From Skeletonema tropicum (taxonomy: Eukaryota > Bacillariophyta > Thalassiosirophyceae > Thalassiosirales > Thalassiosiraceae), in the NCBI GenBank assembly GCA_037178625.1, contig CM074135.1:62001-126000 (forward strand): DNA of 64,000 nucleotides, written 5' to 3'. A model generated the notes under the pieces. It did not search any database and was not told the origin of the DNA. It saw only the letters and a list, made by a program, of their open reading frames with translations. A program made the translations under genes and the position numbers. Of this stretch, positions 57,024 through 64,000 are shown in pieces. Each line of letters opens with the position of its first letter. Position 1 is the first letter of the stretch.

Positions 57024-57986
57024 ATGATGTTATCAGCCGCCCAACGCATCCGGCGGCAATGGCGTGCCTTCTTCATCCCCTCAGCAACTGACGACACCAC
57101 AACATCATCGCCTGCCAATGACGAGGCATCACAACCTGTAAACACTGCCGCCGCAGCTGATCATGATGCTACGAAAGAAAGTACAATACAGCTGCCGTCA
57201 ACTGATGCTGCACCACAAGAGTGTTGTGATGTTGCAAGCACCCGTGCAGTTTTTATAGGACCCGTCGATGGCGATTCTATATCATTAGCAGAGGTACGCC
57301 GCCGCAGGAGGGCCAGAATAAAGGAGGCTACAACAGCAGGAGCAAGTGCAGCCAAACGAAATTCTTCCTCCACTACTTCACTAGAACGGAGGACATCTAC
57401 TCGAACTGCCTTGCCCATTGATCAATATGGCTACGATGAAAAGACGGTTTCAAAGGAAGTGACGCCCACAAAGAAGTCGACGGGCAAAAGGAGACAAAAT
57501 AATAATAGTAATACTACGACCATGCAACTTCGACCTCGTGAGAAGGAGGTGGCAACCAAAAAGAATCAAGCAGCAGCTACATCACGAAAGAGGAGAAAGG
57601 CTCAATCTGTCGATAATGCATCACAGCATTCCTACAACCGCATCCCAAATAAAAGAAAGTCAGGCATGCATAGTAGGCCACGATGCAGCAGGCAAGGATG
57701 CAACAACCAAGTGCAGCAGGGGGGATTATGCATACGGCACGGTGCAAAGGTAAAACAGTGCACTAAACAGGGCTGTACAAAGCTAGCTCAACAAGGAGGG
57801 CTGTGTATCAAACACGGAGCGAGAGTGGCGTTGTGTAGTTGGGGGGACTGTAACAAATTGGCTCAGAAGGGAGGTGTGTGTTATGCTCATGGGGCAGTGG
57901 CTACGAAGTGTAGTTGGGAGGGGTGTAAGAATAATGCGAAGCGGAGGGGTTTGTGTAAGAGGCATGGGGCATACCGTGATTTGTGA
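57024..57986 (+). CDS. Tandem zinc-module protein (4 modules), intact
   Basis: 320 codons, no intron needed; two adjacent ATGs at the start. Residues 1-200 are Ser/Thr/Ala-rich then Lys/Arg-rich and probably disordered, with several possible nuclear localisation stretches. The last 105 residues hold four C-x4-C-x9-C-x2-H modules (GCNNQVQQGGLCIRHG, GCTKLAQQGGLCIKHG and two more). The modules match those of the broken gene at 51981-52916, so the two are paralogs in divergent orientation. Probable zinc-binding, nucleic-acid or protein-interaction role; function not established from sequence. Confidence 0.8.
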   Translation: MMLSAAQRIRRQWRAFFIPSATDDTTTSSPANDEASQPVNTAAAADHDATKESTIQLPSTDAAPQECCDVASTRAVFIGPVDGDSISLAEVRRRRRARIKEATTAGASAAKRNSSSTTSLERRTSTRTALPIDQYGYDEKTVSKEVTPTKKSTGKRRQNNNSNTTTMQLRPREKEVATKKNQAAATSRKRRKAQSVDNASQHSYNRIPNKRKSGMHSRPRCSRQGCNNQVQQGGLCIRHGAKVKQCTKQGCTKLAQQGGLCIKHGARVALCSWGDCNKLAQKGGVCYAHGAVATKCSWEGCKNNAKRRGLCKRHGAYRDL

Positions 57987-58588
57987 GAACATGTTTTGTT
58001 TTGTTGGTTGGGTGTGGGTGTGACCAATCAGTGAGCAACGTATGATGTGGAGGGAAGCAATTCAATGTTTGACTTGGTGTGTCAATCGATGAGAGAAGGA
58101 TGAGTCTCTTGACCACATACTTGCACACATGATAGGCAATTAAGATTCGAATGATCATGTAATAGGTTGACGTTATAATATTGAGGTGATACATAATCCT
58201 AATGCCAAGTCACGGGTCTATTGCTTCGTATAGCAATCACATTATCTTCTGTACTTCATCGTGGTGGGAATAATTTAAAGAGAAAATCATTCTTTATGCG
58301 AACACGCTCAGCAGCAATAGATTATGATGCATGCACAGATGTGAGCATGACACAGCACTTTCAGCAGCGGTGAGTGACAAGGGCACGGGGAGCAACAAAG
58401 GCAAGGACAAGGTCAAGGTCACACGTGGACAGAAACAGAAAAAGAGGAAAGCGTTCCGCTGCAATCTCCTATTCCTAGCACTATGGTGTTTATGACAGTA
58501 AGGGCTACCAACCCACCGAAGAAGATCAAATCCTGACCAAGCTTTGCTCTGATTAAAGAGATTATGCTGGCCAAGATGAGATGAGGAG
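57987..58588. other. Intergenic
   Basis: No supported gene. 58,330-58,480 has a Lys-rich short frame with stops that may be a remnant. Confidence 0.45.
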
Positions 58589-58708
58589 GGAGATGGACAC
58601 CCTACATAAGGTCTTCTGTCATATCTGGGAGTCCTCTTCAGAGGGACTCTGCAGATATGCAGTGACTCAGACAGGTGTCTGAAGATCCTATGTAGGGTGG
58701 GAGATGGA
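58589..58708. mobile_element. MITE copy 2 with 9-bp duplication (element 58598-58699)
   Basis: 102 bp from CACCCTACAT to ATGTAGGGTG, flanked by exact GGAGATGGA at 58589-58597 and 58700-58708. It is the reverse complement of the element at 29667-29802, lacking that copy's extra 34 bp. It lies about 215 bp upstream of the LRR gene start. Confidence 0.95.
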
Positions 58709-58913
58709 GAGCTTGGATATGGGGGATGGGGGGGAGGAGGGGAAGAAAAAGATACTGTCTCGATTTTCTCTACTTAGGAATTCAATCACTTTTTGGACGA
58801 ACGAACGAACCACAAAAAGCAAAGCCACAAGCAAGCTCCTCGTCATTTGCCGTTGCACTTGGTTGTTCTTGTTCTCCCCAGTAAGTCCGCTCTTAAGTAT
58901 TACACTGGTGACG

Positions 58914-60008
58914 ATGGCAGTGGAATTTATCTACAGGGGGGAACATCGCCGTGATATTCCTGATGGAGTGACTCATGTCTTCATCGATGGATCCATCGAC
59001 AACATTACAAATCTTACGTATGGGTGCCCATATCTTAGTGATGCGTTCTATTGTCACCCCAACATCGAGGAAGTCATTTGCAGCAAGGATGTAGAAGAAA
59101 TCGGAGATGAAGCATTTCGCCGTTGCCCTCGTTTGAGACGAGTTGTTATGCCGGGCGTATTAGATGTTGTGATTGGAGCATTCTATGCTTGTCCTGCCCT
59201 GACAGATGTTGAATGTGACAAGCTGGAAATAATTGGAATGCATGCATTCCAGGACTGCACATCTCTGCGTAGCATCAACCTATCATCCGTCAGGGAAGTT
59301 CATGAGTGTGCATTTAATTATTGTAAAGCTCTCACGAGTGCGATTTTTGGTAACAAGCTGGAAATAATTGAAGAATTTGCATTCGATAATTGCACCTCCC
59401 TGGAACGAATCACCATCCCACTGAAAGATGGCGTCATTACTCATGATAATATCTTCACAGGATGTGAGAATTTGAAGCACGTAGATCTAGTGGAGGAAGA
59501 GGAGCTGCGTGAGACAGTCGCTGCTTTGCATTTGGAGAAGTGGAGGAATGATATGATCGAAGAAATTGATTCAATCAATCAGATTCTTCCCGATGCATGT
59601 GCTGGTTATGGAAATGATGGACCTGATGAGGATTTTGATGCGGGGGATAAGGCCCGGGTGATTAGAGAGTGGATTGAACGGGTTCTTGGCAAAATCAATG
59701 ACTACAAAGAAATGCATCGCCGCATATTGGACGAGGCCGCCATGATGTTGGAGCTTGCTTTGTGGAAGAAGAGTCTTCGTGAAAGTGATCAAGCGTTTGA
59801 TGGAGTAGAGGGGGCGGAGGAAAGCATCACTCGCCTTGTGAAGAATCGCAAGGCGGAAGCTGCTGCCTCTGATCCTGCAAGAGCAGAGTGTCGTCTGGCT
59901 TGTGGGGCAGATATGAATGTTGTGATCAAGAGTGTGCTCCCTTTCCTCGAGTTGCCACCACATACCTTTGAAATGGGGGGCATCGAATCGGAAGGTAATG
60001 CGGAATAA
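58914..60008 (+). CDS. BspA-like leucine-rich repeat protein
   Basis: 364 codons from the Met beginning MAVEFIYRGEH. The frame is open upstream to 58704, next to the MITE, but that extension reads unlike protein and the family normally starts at this motif, so the later ATG is chosen. Residues about 35-200 contain five or six LRR_5-type repeats with the pattern I-x-x-x-A-F-x-x-C-x-x-L (GDEAFRRCPRLRRVVMP, GMHAFQDCTSLRSINL, EEFAFDNCTSLERITIP). The C-terminal 160 residues are acidic and helical, with a possible coiled coil. This family is greatly expanded in diatoms; specific function unknown. No membrane segment or signal peptide is evident in this form. Confidence 0.9.
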   Translation: MAVEFIYRGEHRRDIPDGVTHVFIDGSIDNITNLTYGCPYLSDAFYCHPNIEEVICSKDVEEIGDEAFRRCPRLRRVVMPGVLDVVIGAFYACPALTDVECDKLEIIGMHAFQDCTSLRSINLSSVREVHECAFNYCKALTSAIFGNKLEIIEEFAFDNCTSLERITIPLKDGVITHDNIFTGCENLKHVDLVEEEELRETVAALHLEKWRNDMIEEIDSINQILPDACAGYGNDGPDEDFDAGDKARVIREWIERVLGKINDYKEMHRRILDEAAMMLELALWKKSLRESDQAFDGVEGAEESITRLVKNRKAEAAASDPARAECRLACGADMNVVIKSVLPFLELPPHTFEMGGIESEGNAE

Positions 60009-60428
60009 TTCTTTTATGTGGAACGTGGAACTATCTCATCTTTTTCCTTATCTATGGGGAGGGGGGAGAATAAAGTCTTTGGGGTGACTTGGAATGTATC
60101 TCCATAGAATCAAGATGCCAAGAATTTAATTATAATTCTAGAGGAAACAGAACTCCTTCCTCCTTAAATAATCAATCTCTTTCAAGCATGATTGACTTTT
60201 CAGAATATTGCATCTATTGCCCTCAGGACTACAGATATTGTGAATATTGTGATCAGGACTGTATCTCCTCCCTTACTTTCCCTACACATCACACGCATTT
60301 GCATTTGGGAGTATGATGGTGGTCTGGATTCGAAGAGAGCAGACAGTAGCTCCCCTTGTGTAAGGGAGCAGTGGCTAGACTTCAATTAGATGAGTTGATG
60401 CAGAAGTGATAAAGCTCGTGCAAGCCTC
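60009..60428. other. Intergenic downstream of the LRR gene
   Basis: No supported gene; short frames only. Confidence 0.5.
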
Positions 60429-60721
60429 AAAAATCTGCCTCGGCGCAAAAAAGCAGATTTTTTCAACACAACTCCGGAGCTAGCCAACGGCATCAATGGT
60501 CCAGACTTCTCACCAATACATCAACACCAATAATACATCAATTAATACCCGAATACACTCTCCAGATCAAAATTTTACGCAGATTCTTATTCTGCCATCG
60601 CCCAGTTCATAGCGGCAACGCCTACTACGGAATTAACGCATTACCACGACATACGCGAATTTACACCATTTTGACTTCTCTGCCGACAAACAAGAGCAAC
60701 ATGGACATTGTGATACCAAAG
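60429..60721 (+). repeat. Left terminal inverted repeat
   Basis: Inverted copy of 63386-63670; inner limit at ACCAAAG. Confidence 0.9.
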
Positions 60722-60788
60722 GTGGCAAGGAAGGCAATATCTTCTCCTTTGTGTCTCCGGGTAGAAGAAGCCGAGACGTGAATGTGGT

Positions 60789-61124
60789 TTGACTGATCTT
60801 GACTTGTGTCCCACTACGGATGAAAATGGAGAACGCACATACTTCACCTTCCCCATTCAGAGTAATGTATCTGAAGGCTCCGACATTTGGATCGAAGTTG
60901 CAGTACTTGCCAGAGAGCACAATAACAAATGCAATCCGACGCCAACAGGAAGCAATACTCCAACTGTTGTTGCCGTACAGTCAAGCGAATCCAGACCCAC
61001 TCCAGATGAGAGAAAGATGGATCAGTTGATAAGACAGATCAGCAGCATGGAAGTGAAAGAAGTTGCAAAGCTATTGTTTGATAAAGACAAAAACATTGGG
61101 ACACTGGAGCAGCAGCTCTTATAA
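60789..61124 (+). CDS. Hypothetical protein inside the long-TIR element
   Basis: 111 codons starting 68 bp inside the left inverted repeat. Protein-like composition (GERTYFTFPIQSNVSEGSDI, then a Lys/Glu helix) but no recognised family; may be the remnant of a larger product. Confidence 0.35.
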   Translation: MTDLDLCPTTDENGERTYFTFPIQSNVSEGSDIWIEVAVLAREHNNKCNPTPTGSNTPTVVAVQSSESRPTPDERKMDQLIRQISSMEVKEVAKLLFDKDKNIGTLEQQLL

Positions 61125-62259
61125 GAAAAGAATAATACAAGCACAAAGAGAGACGCAACAATAAAGCAATTGGAGAATGCAAATGATCTTTCAATGAAGG
61201 AGTTTACCACTAGTGGGATGAGTAGGACAAGTTAGTGTAGTGATGATTTCTACAAGAGTAGACCCGACATTGCACTTCATCTTTAATGGTTTGCCATAGG
61301 AACAGCGCAAATAAGTTGGAGATGCACTGTTTGGTATTGATGACGAAGATATTTCTGCTCTAAAATAAAAGGGATGGGATGTTAATGTTGTTACGGGCGA
61401 AGAGAAAGAGACATGACTCCATTTGAGAAATACAGCATATGGGTAACGATTTCTAAGCAGGGTTTAAAGAGGAAACAGTTGCAGCATTTTATGGTAGAGA
61501 TCGATCAGTAATCTCGCGTTACAAGGACGAATGGATGCCAAAGCTTGGAGATGCTGGTGACATATCCCACAGCCATGGCGGATAGCAGACTCTGCTATCA
61601 TAGTGTCATCCTCCAGAGAATAAGTACAGCTATTCTCATCCTCCAAGGCTGTGCTATAGAGACTGCTATCATCATCTTTAGTGTCGGGTGTAGCGTAACC
61701 AATCATTTTAGCAACAAGACTTGGTCTACAAGATGATAATCTGGACTGGTATGTGCGATGGGGCTGCTGCATTCAGAATCCTTGGGTCCAACGGGAGTAT
61801 GTCAAATGATATCTGGTCTGTAGATCCAAGTGTCGAGGCTGGCACCGAAATATGTCACAATGAGGGCACTAGTTTTCTCGACTGGATGACTCCTTGCATT
61901 GGAACCGGAGAGAGCAAGGTCATGAGAGACTGTGCTATAAGGTACACCGTTGGTATTACACCAGAAATCCATCATCCCCGCCTGTGCTTGTAGATCCCAA
62001 ACAACACCATATATAGAGTGCGAATTCTTTGGGAACATACTTCCAACATAAAAGCACCTATCATGTGCGCTTGTCTGTGTTGTTCATGTGGATATAAGGC
62101 GGTAGTTTCAGATAAGTAGATTAGGATATGATTGCATAGTAGTACATAGCTATACCGCAATGTCCAGATGTCAGGGACTAGTATTAATCTAATAATGTCT
62201 CAGTGTTTACCATAGGTCACAACGTATATGAGTTTGATAATCTCAGACTTGCATGTGCT
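61125..62259. other. Interior of the long-TIR element, decayed frames
   Basis: Minus-strand stretches at 61,464-61,772 and 61,802-62,038 look protein-like but are interrupted by stops and frameshifts. They could be pieces of the same copia-type polyprotein as 62262-62710; I cannot assign domains. Confidence 0.35.
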
Positions 62260-62261
62260 CT

Positions 62262-62710
62262 AAAACCCGACACTCTGCTGAGAAAGTACTTTACCTACCC
62301 CAACACCTGTTACACCTTTTAGGAACTTGATTTGGAGACAAATCACAACATATTCGATGAGGAGGAGTGTCAGCGCCGACGACTTGTCTGTAATTCCACT
62401 TCTTCTTACGCGACTTCCCGTCGAGGTCACGGTTGAGCAGAACTGTAATTGCTGGAGATTTCTTCTCGTTGACGTAACATTCGAAGATGATATCCTTGAG
62501 ACCGAGCTTTTCAAGGATTCTAATTCTATTCTATGAAATGCCTCTCCCTCTGTCGACGATTTCCACTCCGAGAAACTTGTCTTTATTTCCTTCATCTATC
62601 AAGATGAATTCTTCCGATCCTCCTTGCAAAGATTTGACAAATTCGTCGATCTCTTTTATTGAGTTTCCAACAATGATGCAGTCATCCACATAGGTCAAAA
62701 CAATCATACC
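62262..62710 (-). pseudogene. Ty1/copia reverse transcriptase fragment
   Basis: On the minus strand the frame shows VLTYVDDCIIVGNS (the copia YVDD active site), an acidic FILIDEGNKDKFLGVEI segment with the conserved FLG, a stop, then in another frame RILEKLGL and the typical DLDGKSRKKWNYRQVVG region. The finger domain, integrase and LTRs are absent. Stops and shifts make it non-functional. Confidence 0.8.
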
Positions 62711-62917
62711 CTAGCTACGCAAGACCCAATTGCATCCAATCTTACACTGACTCTTACAGTATCAGTGACACTATCTATTCCATCCATCAACACACCAACT
62801 TTGTGGAGACCAAGTTCGATCAACCTCTGCAGCATCGCAAAATCTGAAATTCAGTGGACGTGCGTTGACCTTGCAATAGTTTGTGTATGCATTTCTGTAG
62901 TAGGCTGAGAAAAATGC

Positions 62918-63347
62918 TTAGATTTGCACGAGCTCGTTTGCTTGGTTTCTGAAGATGTATTGTGTAATCATTGTGGTCAAGTCTTCTCTGCGATAGACGA
63001 TGGATTCATGGAGCTTTTTAACTTCATCGTAATCACCCGCAACACCGTCTTTGTAAAGTATCTCGTTCGACCTGTTCAAAGCTTTCATTTGTTTCCTACC
63101 ACGAGTAGTTCTCCTGCACCTACTTCCTTCATCGAAGGCGGCCTCCATCAACAAACACTATTAGGCCTTTATCCAGTACAGATTGAATCTTTGCCATTGC
63201 CTTGTCAACAGCATCGTACAGAGAGACCTTGGGCTCCATATCAAATGGTGCGGCACCCTTCACTTTCACTGGGGTCGCGGATTTGCACATGGTACCAGAT
63301 ACATCAAGGCCAACATACCCTTGCTTATCCGTCAATATACCAGCCAA
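62918..63347 (-). pseudogene. Two overlapping unrecognised minus-strand frames
   Basis: 63347-63129 (includes GYVGLDVSGTMCKSATPVKV) and 63154-62918 (basic, KALNRSNEILYKDG) overlap by 26 bp in different frames and may be one frameshifted gene. They precede the copia fragment on the same strand but do not look like its fingers or integrase. No family recognised. Confidence 0.35.
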
Positions 63348-63385
63348 ACTGTGTTGACGTTCGTTGCTGCGCTTCTCGTTATCAC

Positions 63386-63670
63386 TTTGGTATCACAATG
63401 TCCATGTTGCTCTTTTTGTCGGCAGAGAAGTCAAAATGGTGTAAATTCGCGTATGTCGTGGTAATGCGTAAATTCCGTAGTAGGCGTTGCCGCTATGAAC
63501 TGGGTGATGGCAGAATAAGAATCTACGTAAAATTTTGATCTGGGGAGTGTATTAAGGTATGAATTGATGTATTATTGGTGTTGATGTATTGGTGAGAAGT
63601 CTGGACCATTGATGCCGTCGGCTCCGGAGTTGTGTTGAAAAATCTGCTTTTTTGCGCCGAGGCAGATTTT
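63386..63670 (-). repeat. Right terminal inverted repeat
   Basis: Inverted copy of 60429-60721. Confidence 0.9.
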
Positions 63671-64000
63671 CGCGATTTTAGAGGGGCTTGCTATCTCTAG
63701 AGTCGGCGCGCAATATTGCGCGCCGATCTCTATTACTGTGGAGGAGTCCTCAATTACATGATCTCTCGACGATAAGTTACGATTGAAAGCGCATCCTTGA
63801 AAAATGCATCAAGAACGCATTCAACATACTCTCGAGAGCACTTTGTTGAGTCTGTGCAGTCGCTATTGGTACATTTCTGCGTGTCTTCGGACAAGAGAGA
63901 ACGATGTCATACAAGAAGGGGGAAAGATGAAAGGCTGCGTTTCAAGTATATGACAAAATAATTGTGTTATGATTGGAAGTTGGCAGCAGAATTCCATTGT
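63671..64000. other. Right flank with a 24-bp perfect palindrome
   Basis: 63703-63726 is a perfect inverted repeat (TCGGCGCGCAAT and its complement). No gene seen to the window end. Confidence 0.6.

Larger units (their letters stand above)
60429..63670. mobile_element. 3.2-kb element with about 290-bp terminal inverted repeats
   Basis: 60429-60721 and 63386-63670 are inverted copies with only small indels and substitutions. Each outer end starts AAAATCTGCCTCGGCGC and itself forms a short hairpin (AAAATCTGC...GCAGATTTT). Homology may extend weakly out to GCAAGCC (60420-60426 / 63685-63691). I found no convincing target duplication and no transposase. The interior contains a copia reverse transcriptase fragment and several disconnected frames. 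Long inverted repeats suggest a Mutator-like or foldback element, but class is unproven. Confidence 0.8.

Noticed and set aside
58704..58913. N-terminal extension of the LRR protein
   Set aside because: Begins four bases after the MITE end, is unlike the family and contains a splice-donor-like CAGTAAG; the MAVEF start matches the family's usual beginning.

Overview
This window looks like nuclear DNA of a stramenopile, most probably a diatom. That is an inference. It rests on short spliceosomal introns (86 to 160 nt, GTGAGT/GTAAGT donors), on MYND, RING/Sel1 and BspA-type leucine-rich-repeat proteins of the kind abundant in diatoms, on tandem C-x4-C-x9-C-x2-H zinc modules, on Ty3 and Ty1 type retroelements, and on a eukaryotic tRNA-Met without an encoded CCA. 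Nothing bacterial (operons, ribosome binding sites, CRISPR) is present.

Layout. (1) 1-26,810: a head-to-tail array of a 2.31-2.33 kb unit, eleven full copies plus a partial one, running off the left edge. Each unit carries a minus-strand reading frame of 294-300 codons with a Ser-Gly hexamer repeat and a possible PDZ-like segment; eight of twelve copies are open and four are frameshifted. (2) 26,810-27,060: decayed array edge. (3) 27,364-29,462: a three-exon MYND-ankyrin gene (minus). (4) 29,658-38,400: a three-layer nest. A 136-bp MITE with a 9-bp target duplication has a Ty3 retrotransposon (identical 230-bp LTRs, 5-bp duplication) inserted into its right duplication, and that retroelement's pol gene is split by a 3.9-kb insert carrying a PIF1-like helicase C-terminus. 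(5) 38.7-40.7 kb: a strongly diverged, ORF-less continuation of the 2.3-kb repeat. (6) 40.8-45.6 kb: a broken MYND/RING/Sel1 gene, tRNA-Met(CAU), a 600-bp hAT-like element, and gene fragments. (7) 45.6-49.1 kb: a four-exon gene for an unrecognised acidic, cysteine-rich protein of about 1,074 residues (minus). (8) 50.3-51.9 kb: a Nei/NEIL-type DNA glycosylase (plus). (9) 52.0-58.0 kb: two divergently oriented zinc-module genes, one frameshifted (minus) and one intact (plus), separated by a complex repeat element and AT-rich DNA. (10) 58.6-60.0 kb: a second MITE copy and a BspA-like LRR gene (plus). (11) 60.4-63.7 kb: an element with 290-bp terminal inverted repeats that contains a Ty1/copia reverse transcriptase fragment.

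The host genes do not form an evident pathway; they are typical accessory genes between mobile elements. The best-supported unusual structures are the gene-containing 2.3-kb tandem array with its collinear decayed edge, the precisely resolvable triple nested insertion, and several apparently non-autonomous elements with clear target duplications. No autonomous new system is demonstrated.
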